Source of the DNA: Leptospira bourretii
GTDB taxonomy: Bacteria; Spirochaetota; Leptospiria; Leptospirales; Leptospiraceae
Length of the DNA stretch: 64,000 bases
Assembly: GCF_004770145.1 (NCBI RefSeq)
Contig: NZ_RQFW01000010.1
Coordinates: 316,001-380,000 of the forward strand
Direction: 5' to 3'
Part shown: in pieces, positions 28,604-38,900 of the stretch
Position numbering within the stretch: position 1 is the stretch's first letter
Layout of the letters: every line of letters starts with the position of its first letter
Notes under the pieces: model-generated
Told to the model about the DNA's origin: nothing
The model's database searches: none
The model's input: the letters and a program-made list of their open reading frames with translations, nothing else
Translations under genes and position numbers: made by a program

Positions 28604-29534
28604 TATCAATTTCACAAAGTATAAATACTTCACTCTTAGTTTTTCGTTTTTAGCGATTGTTTTTGGGTTTGCGGTCACCTTTGGAAAGTATGGTGGGTTT
28701 GCTCACTCACTTGATTTTAACGGTGGTCTTCGTACTGTCGTGGAACTTCCGGCTGACAAATCTCGAAGTGATCTGGATGGATATTTCCAATCCAAAAACA
28801 TTGAAGCCGTTGTAATCCTTTTGGAAAAAGAAAAGAATATTTACCAATTGGACATCGGGCTTGGATCACTTGATACCATTGAAACTTTGTACAAAGAAAT
28901 TCCAGAAGCAAATCGAGAGTCTTCTACTTCTGCAATTGATCGTTTTGTGCAACTTCTAAGATACGAATACAAACTCCCTAAAGAAAAAGTTCTTTCGGCA
29001 GACCAAGTCGGTGCGGTTGTTGGTGGTGAGTTGACAGAAGTGGGAATCACACTCCTTCTCACAACACTTGCCATCATTCTTTTGTATTTGAGTATTCGTT
29101 CTCAGTTTAAGTTTGCTTTGGCTTCTTCCATTGCACTTGTTCATGATATTCTTATGACTTTGGCACTTATTGGATTTTTACAAATCAAACCAAGTGTTCC
29201 TATCATTGCGGCACTTCTTACTCTCCTTGGTTATTCCATTAACGATAAAATTGTGGTATTTGACCGGATTAGAGAGAATGCACATGGTAAAGACAACTTA
29301 GCACTTTCCAATATCATCAATGTTTCGATCACACAAACCTTGGGTAGAACCATCAATACTTCCTTTACAACTATGATTTCTGTTGTGGCGATCATTGTGG
29401 GTGGGGCAGTGGAATTGTATGATTTTGCTTTTGTTCTTCTTTTTGGTGTGATTGTCGGAACCTATTCTTCTATCTATATTGCAGCGCCTATTTCTGAGAT
29501 CTACGACCAACTCAGGAAAAAACGATTCGCATAA
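28596..29534 (+). CDS. secF: Protein translocase subunit SecF
   Basis: A 312-residue partner of SecD with one N-terminal helix, a small periplasmic domain opening with LDFNGGLRTVVELP, and five C-terminal helices including GYSINDKIVVFDRIREN. The start at 28596 lies inside the secD end and is preceded by AAGGAGA; the frame to 28575 is not needed. Motifs and length are normal. The next gene, ribD, begins 10 bp after the stop. Confidence 0.96.
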   Translation: MRNINFTKYKYFTLSFSFLAIVFGFAVTFGKYGGFAHSLDFNGGLRTVVELPADKSRSDLDGYFQSKNIEAVVILLEKEKNIYQLDIGLGSLDTIETLYKEIPEANRESSTSAIDRFVQLLRYEYKLPKEKVLSADQVGAVVGGELTEVGITLLLTTLAIILLYLSIRSQFKFALASSIALVHDILMTLALIGFLQIKPSVPIIAALLTLLGYSINDKIVVFDRIRENAHGKDNLALSNIINVSITQTLGRTINTSFTTMISVVAIIVGGAVELYDFAFVLLFGVIVGTYSSIYIAAPISEIYDQLRKKRFA

Positions 29535-29544
29535 CAAAGATTCT

Positions 29545-30786
29545 ATGGATGCAGAGAAACGGAAGGAAACTTATTCTCTGCATTCCCTACTTGGGTTTTT
29601 GGCAATGGGAAAAACCGGAGCCAATCCTCCTGTCTCTGCCGTCTTAACGGATGAAACAGGTTCCATTCTTGCCAGTGCACATACTCAAAAATTTGGCGGT
29701 AACCATGCGGAGAGGGAACTATATTCTCGTTATCCGCATGTAAGTGAAAACCAAGTTCTTTCCGTTAGTTTAGAACCCTGTACACATTTTGGAAAAACAC
29801 CACCTTGTCGAGATTTGGTGATCGAAAAAAAACCGAAAGAAATTAAACTCGGATGGAAGGATCCCAATCCCTTAGTGTCTTCTGGAGATTGGGAAAAATA
29901 TGCAGAGTCAGGCATTTCTGTAACTCTAGATCCCATGCTTGCAAAAGTATCCCTTCCTTTTTTACAGGGTTTTTTACATCGAATCAAAACAGGGCGCCCT
30001 TGGGTTTGGATCAAAGCGGCCACATCGATCGAAGGAAATTATGCTTCAAAAGAAAAAAGAAAGGAACGTGTGAGTTCAGAAGAGATGGATCTTTATTTAC
30101 AAGTTTTCCGCGCCAAAATGGATGCAATTGCAGTGGGTCCCGGAACCGTTTTTGTTGATTCTCCATCACTTCATTTTCGAATTACAGAAGAAATGGTTCT
30201 TACGCAAAAACCAGGAATCCGGGTTACAGAATTAGAACCTTTTTTTGAAGCCGGTGCTGGACTCATCTCTTCCTTATTATCATACACAAAAGATTCGGAA
30301 AAGTTACATCGTCTAGAGGAAGAAGTTTACCAACCATTTCGTATCTTTTGTTTGGATGAGAACAGGCTACCTTCTGAGACTTTTTTTGCAAAACAAAGGG
30401 AACTGACCGAAAAGTTTGGAGTCAAAAAATGTATTTTTTTTATTCTAACAGAGGACGATTCAAAACCTATTGCAAAAGAATTAGAAGAACAAATCAAAAT
30501 CCTTTCTCCTTATGAAGGAATTTTGATTTATTACGATGAAGGTGATAAGTTTTTAGAAATTCTTGGAGAACTCGGTATCAATACTTTGTTATGTGAAGCC
30601 GGTAGTTTTTTCCCAAACTTTCTACAAAATGAACTTTCAGAGGAAGATCGGGTTTTGGAGATTCGAAATGAAAAAAAATCCATTCCAAATGGAATTCCTT
30701 TTGTCTATCATAATGAACCACTGATTTCTGAATACCAAGTCGGATCAAACCGTATATTTATCAGAAAACCACAAAGGAGCATCTAA
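29545..30786 (+). CDS. ribD: Bifunctional riboflavin deaminase/reductase RibD
   Basis: A 413-residue protein. The N-terminal deaminase domain has its zinc ligands in HAE (54-56) and PC(78-79)...PPC(86-88). The second half resembles the reductase (IKAATSIEGNYAS, RAKMDAIAVGPGTVFVDSP) but is diverged: the usual Ser-x-Asp-Gly is SIEG here, and the C-terminal Gly-rich stretch is weak. Together the two activities convert the first pyrimidine intermediate of the pathway. I chose ATG 29545 since the frame up to 29452 lies in secF. It is followed 3 bp later by ribE. Confidence 0.85.
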   Translation: MDAEKRKETYSLHSLLGFLAMGKTGANPPVSAVLTDETGSILASAHTQKFGGNHAERELYSRYPHVSENQVLSVSLEPCTHFGKTPPCRDLVIEKKPKEIKLGWKDPNPLVSSGDWEKYAESGISVTLDPMLAKVSLPFLQGFLHRIKTGRPWVWIKAATSIEGNYASKEKRKERVSSEEMDLYLQVFRAKMDAIAVGPGTVFVDSPSLHFRITEEMVLTQKPGIRVTELEPFFEAGAGLISSLLSYTKDSEKLHRLEEEVYQPFRIFCLDENRLPSETFFAKQRELTEKFGVKKCIFFILTEDDSKPIAKELEEQIKILSPYEGILIYYDEGDKFLEILGELGINTLLCEAGSFFPNFLQNELSEEDRVLEIRNEKKSIPNGIPFVYHNEPLISEYQVGSNRIFIRKPQRSI

Positions 30787-30789
30787 TTT

Positions 30790-31398
30790 ATGTTTACCGG
30801 TCTTGTTGAAACCCTCGGAAAAGTAATCAAAATCGAACCAATTGATTCGGGAATTCAATTCACAATTGAAACTGAATGGGAAAACCCTGATTTAAAAATA
30901 GGAGATTCCATTGCCATCAATGGTGCTTGTATGACGGTCACCGAGTTTAGTGACTTGGGCAATTTATTTAAATTTTATGCATCATTTAAATCACTTGAGC
31001 TTACCAACTTGTCTAGGTTAGGGGAGGGTTCGCCAGTCAATTTGGAACGAGCGATGGCACTGGGACAAAGGTTTGGTGGTCATATGGTCCAAGGCCATGT
31101 GGATGGAATGGCAAAAGTAATCACCCGAAAACAAATTGAAGCGGAAGTGGAAGAGTTTTGGGTAGAGATTCCCAAAGATCTACAACGTTATTTTGTCAAA
31201 AAAGGATCTGTGACCTTGGATGGAATCAGCCTTACTGTGGTAGATGTGAAAGATGGAAACATCCAACTCATCCTCATTCCAGAGACAATGGAAAAAACCA
31301 ATGCAAACACTTGGAAAAAAGACCAAAAGTTGAATGTAGAAGTGGATGTACTAGCAAAATACATTGAAAACTATTTGGAACAAAGGTCTGGATCTTAG
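30790..31398 (+). CDS. ribE: Riboflavin synthase, alpha chain
   Basis: A 202-residue protein with two lumazine-binding barrels: the first opens MFTGLVETLGKV with GDSIAINGACMTV, and the second repeats it as MVQGHVDGMAKV with GSVTLDGISLTVV. It dismutates two dimethylribityllumazine molecules into riboflavin and the pyrimidine precursor. It is the last gene of the run that starts at ftsK and overlaps the convergent STAS gene by 4 bp. No lumazine synthase gene (ribH) is in the window. Confidence 0.95.
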   Translation: MFTGLVETLGKVIKIEPIDSGIQFTIETEWENPDLKIGDSIAINGACMTVTEFSDLGNLFKFYASFKSLELTNLSRLGEGSPVNLERAMALGQRFGGHMVQGHVDGMAKVITRKQIEAEVEEFWVEIPKDLQRYFVKKGSVTLDGISLTVVDVKDGNIQLILIPETMEKTNANTWKKDQKLNVEVDVLAKYIENYLEQRSGS

Positions 31399-31775
31399 TT
31401 TCGTTTCAATAGATCGTCGATTTCGGAATCGGTATCGTCATCGGAAATGTATTTGGCTCGAAAATCCATTTCGTTCATAATTTCAAAAAACATATCTAAT
31501 TTTGCTAATTTGAATACGTTCATGATCATCGGTTTCATTCCGACAAGGATGAGTTTGCCTTTTTTGTTTTTGAGTGAATTGAGACTTTTGATCAGGGAAC
31601 CAATTCCAGAGGAATCGATATAGTCGAGGCGGCTCATATCGATGGAAACAATACTTGGGTTTGGTTCAATGAGTTTTGCAAAGATCGACTCAAATTCCTC
31701 CGTAGATTCTATATCGAATTTTCCAGCAATTTCAATGGTTTTGATCTTTCCTGTTGCGTTTAGTTTCAGTTCCAC
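31395..31775 (-). CDS. STAS-domain anti-sigma factor antagonist-like protein
   Basis: A 126-residue SpoIIAA-like protein. The STAS core holds the RLDYIDSSGIGSLIKSL motif with Ser55-Ser56, one of which would be the site phosphorylated by an anti-sigma kinase. The last 20 residues are acidic (SDDDTDSEIDD). It starts at GTG 31775 with GGAGG upstream. It should act in a partner-switching system whose other parts (kinase, sigma factor) are not in this window; the PP2C phosphatase at 49257 is of the type that could reactivate it. Confidence 0.88.
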   Translation of the reverse strand: MELKLNATGKIKTIEIAGKFDIESTEEFESIFAKLIEPNPSIVSIDMSRLDYIDSSGIGSLIKSLNSLKNKKGKLILVGMKPMIMNVFKLAKLDMFFEIMNEMDFRAKYISDDDTDSEIDDLLKRN

Positions 31776-31893
31776 TTGGCCTCCGATCCGGAATATTTAG
31801 ACAAAAGAAAGGGGAAAAATCAATGACTTTCTTTGGGAATCTTCTTTAATTCGGAACGGCTTTCAGAGTTTTAGTATATAGAGGCCTTTCCCC

Positions 31894-33102
31894 ATGATAC
31901 GTCCGATCGAAGAAGCAATCGAAGAAATCCGCCAAGGCAAAATGATCATTCTCGTCGACTCTGAAGACAGAGAAAACGAAGGAGATTTGGTCTGTGCTTC
32001 CCAATTTGCAGACAAAGACAAAATCAACTTTATGGCAACTCACGGTCGCGGACTCATTTGTGTCCCGATGGAAAGAGAAAGATTACAAACACTTGGTCTC
32101 GGAAAGATGGTGGATGATCTTTCCTTGGGAGATAAACACGGAACAGCCTTTACTGTTTCTGTGGACGCCAAACATGGAACAACAACTGGTATCTCGGCAC
32201 CTGACAGAGCCAAAACGGTGGAAGCACTCCTTGATCCCAAAACAAAATCAGAAGATTTGATGCGCCCTGGTCATATGTTTCCTTTACAAGCGGTGACGGG
32301 TGGAGTTTTACGAAGGGCCGGCCATACGGAAGCAGCAGTCGACTTAGCAAAGTTAGCTGGTCTTTACCCAAGTGGTGTCATTTGTGAGATTATGAATGAT
32401 GATGGATCGATGGCAAGAATTCCAGATTTGGAAAAATTTGCAAAAACTCATGGCCTTAATATTTATACAATCGAAGATTTAATTCGTTACAGAAGGCATA
32501 AAGAAAAATTAATCCATTTGGAAGTAGAAGCGAGTTTACCAACGGAGTTTGGTGATTTTAAAATCAAAGCTTATTCCACTCAAATTGATGATAAAATTCA
32601 TATGGCATTGGTGAAAGGGGAAATTGATCCCAAAAAACCGGTGCTCGTGCGCGTTCATAGTGAATGTTTGACGGGAGATATTTTTTCATCCCAACGCTGC
32701 GACTGCGGACCTCAACTCCATAATGCCCTTCGTATGATTGAAAAAGAAGGTACGGGAGTTCTACTTTATATGCGCCAAGAAGGGCGTGGGATTGGAATCA
32801 TCAATAAACTCAAAGCCTATTCTTTACAAGAGGGTGGGCTTGATACAGTGGAAGCCAATGAAAAATTGGGATTTGCACCTGACTTACGTGAATACGGAAT
32901 TGGGGCGCAGATTTTACGAGATATTGGGGTGAAACAAATGAAACTCATCACCAATAACCCACGTAAGATTGTGGGCCTTGAGGGTTACAATCTGCACGTA
33001 ACGGAAAGAGTTCCGATTGAGATTGATCCCGTGGAAGAAAACACTCGTTACCTGCAGACAAAAAAAACAAAGTTAGGACATTTACTCAATCTCCACGGTT
33101 GA
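31894..33102 (+). CDS. ribBA: Bifunctional DHBP synthase / GTP cyclohydrolase II
   Basis: A 402-residue fusion that supplies both branches of riboflavin synthesis. Residues 1-200 are RibB ([10 protein letters not shown] and [15 protein letters not shown] block [20 protein letters not shown]). Residues 210-402 are RibA, with zinc cysteines in [20 protein letters not shown] and the GTP region [21 protein letters not shown] at 31881-31884 is the ribosome site. It is a single-gene unit apart from ribD-ribE; its 118-bp leader shows no FMN-riboswitch pattern that I can recognise. Confidence 0.95.
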   Translation: MIRPIEEAIEEIRQGKMIILVDSEDRENEGDLVCASQFADKDKINFMATHGRGLICVPMERERLQTLGLGKMVDDLSLGDKHGTAFTVSVDAKHGTTTGISAPDRAKTVEALLDPKTKSEDLMRPGHMFPLQAVTGGVLRRAGHTEAAVDLAKLAGLYPSGVICEIMNDDGSMARIPDLEKFAKTHGLNIYTIEDLIRYRRHKEKLIHLEVEASLPTEFGDFKIKAYSTQIDDKIHMALVKGEIDPKKPVLVRVHSECLTGDIFSSQRCDCGPQLHNALRMIEKEGTGVLLYMRQEGRGIGIINKLKAYSLQEGGLDTVEANEKLGFAPDLREYGIGAQILRDIGVKQMKLITNNPRKIVGLEGYNLHVTERVPIEIDPVEENTRYLQTKKTKLGHLLNLHG

Positions 33103-33133
33103 AATTGAATTAGATCCAAGGGCTTTGAATCGG

Positions 33134-33165
33134 CCATCACCATTAAAAATCCATAATGGCGATGG
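33134..33165. terminator. Stem-loop downstream of ribBA
   Basis: CCATCACCATTA (33134-33145) and TAATGGCGATGG (33154-33165) form a 12-bp stem with one mismatch and an 8-nt loop. The flanking T-run is poor on the plus strand but ACTATTTTTTT precedes it on the minus strand. It lies between convergent ribBA and pdxH. Confidence 0.5.
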
Positions 33166-33186
33166 TTGTAAAAAAATAGTTTCTTC

Positions 33187-33207
33187 TTTAGTCGTTTTAG
33201 ACTAAGA
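33187..33207 (-). terminator. Small stem-loop downstream of pdxH
   Basis: CTTAGTC and GACTAAAG (minus-strand reading) form a 7-bp stem with a 6-nt loop, followed by an A/T-rich stretch. It is probably the pdxH-side terminator between the two convergent genes, but is weak. Confidence 0.4.
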
Positions 33208-33260
33208 ACAAAAACTTTTCCCTTATTGGCAAATAAGTATTCCTATTTCCTTATCCAACG

Positions 33261-33908
33261 TTAAGGAGATAGTCTCGATCGTTTCCAACCCGATTCTAAT
33301 CTTTCGAAAGATATCCTATCATGTAACCTTCCGACCCTTCCTTGCCAAAATTCGATTTTGGTAGGAGATACCGAATACCCACCCCAATTTTCTGGTTTCG
33401 GAATTTCTTTTCCTTCCCACTCTTTGGTAAGTTTGGCAAATTTTTCTTCTAAAAATTCACGGGATGGCACCACCGAACTTTGATTTGATGTGTGCGCTCC
33501 GATTTGCGATTCTCTGGGCCTGACTGCAAAATAAGTTTCTGATTCTTCTTTTGCAATGCGGCTTGCTTTTCCCTCAATACGGATTTGTCTTTCCAGTTTC
33601 GGCCAAAAGAAATTAAGAGCCACGAAGTGATTGTCGGCAATGTCTCTACCTTTATCGGAATCATAATTGGTAAAAAACTGGAACTCGTCACGGATCAGGC
33701 CTTTGAGTAAAACAATCCGCACCGATGGTTGGCCTGTTTTGTCTACCGTGGCCAGGCTCATAGCATTGGGTTCGGCTTCTCCTTCTTCTTTTGCTTCCGA
33801 AAACCAAAGACTAAATAATTTTAAGGGATCAGAACCCGCAGTTTCTTCCGAAAGAACAGAGCGAGTGTAGAGTTTTCTCATATGTGGTAATTCATTCAAT
33901 GGTTCCAT
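33261..33908 (-). CDS. pdxH: Pyridoxamine 5'-phosphate oxidase
   Basis: A 215-residue FMN enzyme that makes pyridoxal phosphate from pyridoxine or pyridoxamine phosphate. Motifs: SLATVDKTGQPSVRIVLLKG, FFTNYDSDKGRDIADN and the C-terminal FWQGRVGRLHDRISFER with PLP-contacting Arg and His. Its start overlaps the end of the prepilin peptidase gene by 17 bp, and an aminotransferase (a PLP enzyme) lies just upstream in the same direction, so the three may form one operon. Confidence 0.95.
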   Translation of the reverse strand: MEPLNELPHMRKLYTRSVLSEETAGSDPLKLFSLWFSEAKEEGEAEPNAMSLATVDKTGQPSVRIVLLKGLIRDEFQFFTNYDSDKGRDIADNHFVALNFFWPKLERQIRIEGKASRIAKEESETYFAVRPRESQIGAHTSNQSSVVPSREFLEEKFAKLTKEWEGKEIPKPENWGGYSVSPTKIEFWQGRVGRLHDRISFERLESGWKRSRLSP

Positions 33909-34749
33909 AGATCGGAAATCCCTCCCAGTTGTAGTAGTGGACTAGTAACTTTGCAAAATAAGTTAAAAATAATCCGAGGGAAAAATAAAGACCCATAGGA
34001 ATTTTTTTTCCCTTTAAAGAATCTCCTTTTTTTCGTAAAAGAAAACTAAAACCTACAGCTAGTAGGTATGCTGAATTAAAGTATAAAATCCAAAAGGGAT
34101 TTCCGGCAATGGCAGCAAAAATGGGGGAAAAAAGCACATCACCCAGGCCAGTACCCCCACGAAATAGAAGGTAAATGATTAAGTAAAAGGATAGAAATCC
34201 TAAAAACACCCATAAGGTTTCTAAGTTGAATGATTCACCAAACAAGAAATAGTTGGAAAGAAAACCAAAACCTATGACGAAGGGAAGGTTTTCGTAATCC
34301 AGAGAAAATTTGGCGACATCTGTCATCATGGAGATAAGTAAGTGCCCAAACAAAAAAAGGAGGAAGAGGGCACCAAAGATATCTTCCGAAACAAAATACA
34401 CAAAGATCGCCATGAGACCAAAAAGAAATTCAGAAAGAGGGTAGAGTTTGGGTAGTTCTGTTTCGCAAGACTTACATTTTCCTTTTGTCAAAAACCAACC
34501 GAAAATAGGGATGAGATTAGTTTTTGTCACCAAATGCCCGCAAGACGGACAGTGACTTGGTTTGGAAAAAATGATTTTCCAACGTTGAAAGCCCTTTGCT
34601 TCCTTTCTTTTTTTGCCATAACAATAAAGTAAGATTCGTTCCCCAAGGGTTGTATAAAAACTAGCTAAGGCCCCGCCAAAAAAAAATAGGATTCCATAGG
34701 TCGAGAGGGTCCAAAGTGATAACCAAATCGATTCTTCCATAAAATCCAA
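33892..34749 (-). CDS. Type IV prepilin peptidase (PilD-like)
   Basis: A 285-residue membrane protein with eight or so helices. The cytoplasmic loop keeps the zinc-type cysteines CPSCGH and CKSCET. The two catalytic aspartates are in MMTDVAKFSLDYENLP and GGTGLGDVLFSP. It cleaves, and in many bacteria also N-methylates, type IV pilin or type II pseudopilin leaders. No pilin or secretion genes are in this window, so it is an orphan copy here, set between an aminotransferase and pdxH. Confidence 0.9.
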   Translation of the reverse strand: MDFMEESIWLSLWTLSTYGILFFFGGALASFYTTLGERILLYCYGKKRKEAKGFQRWKIIFSKPSHCPSCGHLVTKTNLIPIFGWFLTKGKCKSCETELPKLYPLSEFLFGLMAIFVYFVSEDIFGALFLLFLFGHLLISMMTDVAKFSLDYENLPFVIGFGFLSNYFLFGESFNLETLWVFLGFLSFYLIIYLLFRGGTGLGDVLFSPIFAAIAGNPFWILYFNSAYLLAVGFSFLLRKKGDSLKGKKIPMGLYFSLGLFLTYFAKLLVHYYNWEGFPIYGTIE

Positions 34750-34783
34750 TGTATTTCCTTTCGTTTAATCTGAAGGACGGAGT

Positions 34784-35881
34784 TTAACTTTCCTTAGAAA
34801 GTTCCTGTAAGGCCTTCATCCCTCGTTTCAAAGTATCCCATTCGGTGGCAAAGGAAAGTCTTACAAAATTCTTTTGGTCACAAAAGATAAATCCAGGAAC
34901 AAGGATCAGATCTTTTTTGACAGCCCTTTGGATGAATTCTTCATCTGTCACTGGGACTTGGAAAAAGGAATAAAAAGCACCACCGGATTTTTGGATCGGG
35001 TAGTAATCTTTCAAAGAATCATAAACAAAGTCACGTTTTTCTTTATAGTCTTGGATATAAGCCGTCATATCTGTTTTGAGTGCTTCGATTCCTGCCCATT
35101 GGGTAATGGAAGGGGTACAAACAACAGTATACTGCTGTAAGGTGGTGAGAGCTTTGATAACTTTGTCTTCGGCAAGGATGGTGGCAAGCCTAAGCCCGGT
35201 CATATTATAGGTTTTGGAAAAACCAGTAAGAGTGATTGTTTTTTCATACTCAGAGCCAATCGAAAAAAACTCATTATCATAATCAAAGAGTTCATAAATT
35301 TCATCACTGATGAGATAAGCACCTGTGCTTTCCGCTAAATTGGCAAGGGCTCTTAGTTGTTCTTTGGAAAGAACCTTTCCTGTTGGGTTCGATGGGTTTG
35401 AAAAAATGATTAGTTTGAATTTTCTAGATTTTAAAGATTCTAAGTCTGCTGGTTTAAAACTTTCCTTTAGTGGAACTACTTTCCCACCATAAAATTTTAA
35501 CATCGCCGGATACATTAAAAAGTAAGGGGAGATGACCAAACATTCGTCACCTTCGTTCACGAGTGCATTGAATAATAAAAATAAGGCAGAAGAGATTCCC
35601 GAGGTAACAAGGATTCTGTCTTCATGGGCATAAGAAATTTTGTTTTGGGTTCTGTATTTCTCAGCCATTGCCGATTTTAATTCAGGAATCCCGCCGGTTA
35701 GGGTATAAGAAGTTTTTCCATCACGTGCCGCTTTTGTTAAGGCCTCAATGATGTTAGGTGGGCAAGGGAAATGTGGTTGGCCGATACTCAAATTGATCGG
35801 GTTTTGGATAGTCCGTGCGAGCTCGAAAGCCTTGCGGATGGGGGAGGAATCAATCCCATACATTCTATTTGCGAAATCCAT
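34784..35881 (-). CDS. PLP-dependent class I/II aminotransferase
   Basis: A 365-residue aspartate-aminotransferase-fold enzyme. The PLP lysine is in LTGFSKTYNMTGLRLA, the substrate motif is NPSNPTGKV, and the SDEIYE block holds the cofactor-ring Asp. The specificity cannot be fixed from sequence. The frame extends to 36010, over the divergent AAA gene; the ATG at 35881 begins MDFANRMYGIDSSPIRKAFE, which lines up with the family. No good ribosome site is visible. A short intergenic stretch separates it from the prepilin peptidase downstream. Confidence 0.85.
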   Translation of the reverse strand: MDFANRMYGIDSSPIRKAFELARTIQNPINLSIGQPHFPCPPNIIEALTKAARDGKTSYTLTGGIPELKSAMAEKYRTQNKISYAHEDRILVTSGISSALFLLFNALVNEGDECLVISPYFLMYPAMLKFYGGKVVPLKESFKPADLESLKSRKFKLIIFSNPSNPTGKVLSKEQLRALANLAESTGAYLISDEIYELFDYDNEFFSIGSEYEKTITLTGFSKTYNMTGLRLATILAEDKVIKALTTLQQYTVVCTPSITQWAGIEALKTDMTAYIQDYKEKRDFVYDSLKDYYPIQKSGGAFYSFFQVPVTDEEFIQRAVKKDLILVPGFIFCDQKNFVRLSFATEWDTLKRGMKALQELSKES

Positions 35882-35941
35882 GAAATCATCATGGTTTTTT
35901 GGGGAGGTACGGGTCAATAGAATTTGGTTTACACCTAGGAA

Positions 35942-38900
35942 ATGGATAGAAATCTGAAGGATATGGAATTTGTTACCATCGCTGATGTGAAAGTGCCGGT
36001 CCTCCCGCACTCAGAGAAGTTTCCCGTTTTCCCCTCTAGCCTTGTCGAAACTGACTCGGTCAAACAAACCTTACAAAAAATTCTATACCCCATGCTCGAA
36101 GGGATTCCCGTCCTTCTTGTCGGTGATGCGGGTGTTGGAAAAAACGCACTTATCTATTATATTAACTCTCTACGCAAACAACCCACCCTTCGATTTAGTT
36201 TCAATGAAGACACACTTCCTGAAGACTTAATTGGATCTTACCGCATCCTTCTGGATGGAAAAGGATTCACTTGGTCGAACGGCCCTCTCACCAATGCTTT
36301 GTCAGAAGGACTTAGTTTTGTCGCTGATGAGATGAACCTTTGTGCACCAAACATCATCAAACGTTTTTCTTCTGTTTATGAATCGAACTACTTGGATCTT
36401 TTGGAAGGAAGTGGGGAAAGGGTGAATGGAAAAACAGGATTTTGGTTTATCGGAACCCAAAACCCCAGTGAAGGATTTGAAGGAAGAAAACCCCTTCCTT
36501 TTGATATCACCAAACATTTTGCCGTAGTGTATGTAGATCCGTATTCGCCAGACGAAATGTTTTTTATCTTAAAAAAACTCTATCCCATGCTTGGAGAAGA
36601 TGTTTTAAAACAAATCATTCGGATTAGTTTGGAATCAGAAGCTCGGATCAAAGCAGGGGAAATTGGAAAAGGTGATTTAGAAAAATACCATTTCAACTTA
36701 CGAACTTTACAAAAGTATTGTAACCGTTTGGTTTTATTCGGTGCCAAAGACAAAACAGTCGCGGCAAGAGAAGCACTCTACTTATTTGAAGAACCGTTCC
36801 GCAAAAAAGAAGATAAAGCCAAACAAAGAGAACTCATTGAATCGGAGTTTGGTGGATCAGTGAAACTTGTTCCGACCAAAGGTTATGTACAAAGTTCTAC
36901 CATCTTTTGGAATGACAAAGAAATAAAAACCTGGGACGAAAAAAAGACAATCTCTCTTCTATCGACTTACCCAACACCAGAACCCATCTTACAATTTCTC
37001 GACCAAGTATTCACTGCCATCCAAGCCAAAGAAAACATTTTAATTGAATATAGAGAAGACCAGGACCCTCAAGAATTTTTGCCACTCTTTACGGAACTTA
37101 CAGGAATTGAACTTGAGTCTGTTATGTTATCGAAGGGAATGCATACCTCTGATGTTGTGGGCGCTTTAAAACCAACCGAAGAGGGAAATATTGAAAGTGT
37201 GACTTGGGTAGATGGTCCCCTAACACGTTCTATTCGGAAAGGTCATATCATTCTCATCTCAGGACTTGAATCTGCCGGTGCGGAGCTCGTTGAAAAGATG
37301 AATATGTTAACTGACGATGCGCGTTCCCTAACTTTGCCACCAGAGTCCGGGGAATACCTTCCCATCCAACTCACAGAAAAATCCATCGTGTTTGGAATGA
37401 AGTCATTTCGTGCTTCTAAATCAGTAACAACAATTTCTCGTGCCTTTCGTAACCGCTTCACTCCTATTCTTTTTCCTGAACTAGAAGATGTTAAAGTTCT
37501 AGAAGAGATTTTAGAATTCTATCTACCAGAAGGGGTTCTTCCTCGTTCCTTGGCACGTTTTCATCTCAAAGCCAAGGAATTGGCAGAAAAACGCACCATT
37601 GGATCGGCAAATCTAATGCCTTACCGATTTGGAATCGCAAATCTTTTAAAATGGAAAAACCATATCTATCGCCACAACCAAACAGATGTAAAAGACATTG
37701 CCATTCGTGGTGGAAAGATTTATTATACGAACCAAATTGCGGATCCAAAAGAAAGAAAGGAACTCGAACGCCTCCTTGAAGGATTTCTTTCCGGTGTGGA
37801 AGTCGTCTCAACACTCTTCGAGGAAATCGAAGAGAAAAAAAAAACGTTTACCGTTGAGTCTGGACTAAATCGTAAAAATTGGTGGGATCCGGAACTCCAC
37901 AAACGGGACCCACTAACAGGCGTTGCTAAAAAACTCAACTCTGGAGCCGAAACCAAAAGGGGGATTGAGATCAATACTCCAGAAACTGGTGGCGGAACCA
38001 AAGAAGGTCCCGATGCTTGGTATGGGCAAGATACGCAAGGGAACCAAGGCCAAGGAGAACCACAAGGGGGAGGTGGTGCTTGGGGTTACCGCACCGACGA
38101 ACTCTATAAACAATTTTTAAAGAAACGCCGTCTTCTTTGGGATTATTCCATTATGGTAGGTCTTGAAGAATTTAAATCTGTGTTCGGAAAAGAACTGGAA
38201 GAAGTAGAACTCAATTTAGAACAACTCTTTGATCCAGAAATTGACATCCACCGGATGTACAAAAACGAAGGTTCCAGGGTGGATGCAAGGAAATACATTT
38301 CGTACAAAAGTGGAAGGGGAGATACAAAAATCTTCGATAAAACCACAATTGAAAAGAATGATGAAAAACTCAAAGGTGTAGAAGTTACCTTCCTTGTTTC
38401 CAAATGCCGCAGGATCTTTAACTTTGAATATTCGATCGCGATGCTTTCAGCTCTTCTTGTGAGTTTGCATATCTTAAACGAACATGATATCAAAACGAGT
38501 GTTCATACTTTTTGTGATATCAAAAACTCCAAAGACACTGTGGATATTTTTAACTTAAAGTCAGCGGAAGAAGACTACACTGCGGACAAAGAGGAAGAGG
38601 TTTTCACAGCTCTTTGTAAAAATTGGCACGGGGACAGCATTCCTGAATACCAAGTTCTCTCCAATTCGGAGCGGTTTTTTTCGCCTGATGCCCAAACCAA
38701 GATCATTGTGATCCTTTCTGACTTCCGAGGCCAAAGGGCCAAAACTTATATCGAAGATGAACTGGCGTCTTTTGATACGAGAAAGTTGAAAGAAGCTGTA
38801 CTGAAAAACCAGGAGAAAAATTATGTATTTTTAGGGGTGGGACTTGGGTCTCGCTACATTGCGGAACATGTGTTCCACGACTCCCTGCAGATTACGGCAG

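Noticed and set aside
31776..31893. Possible FMN riboswitch before ribBA
   Set aside because: The 118-bp gap lacks the conserved multi-stem FMN-switch core, and I found no long pairing set; only a normal GAGG ribosome site.
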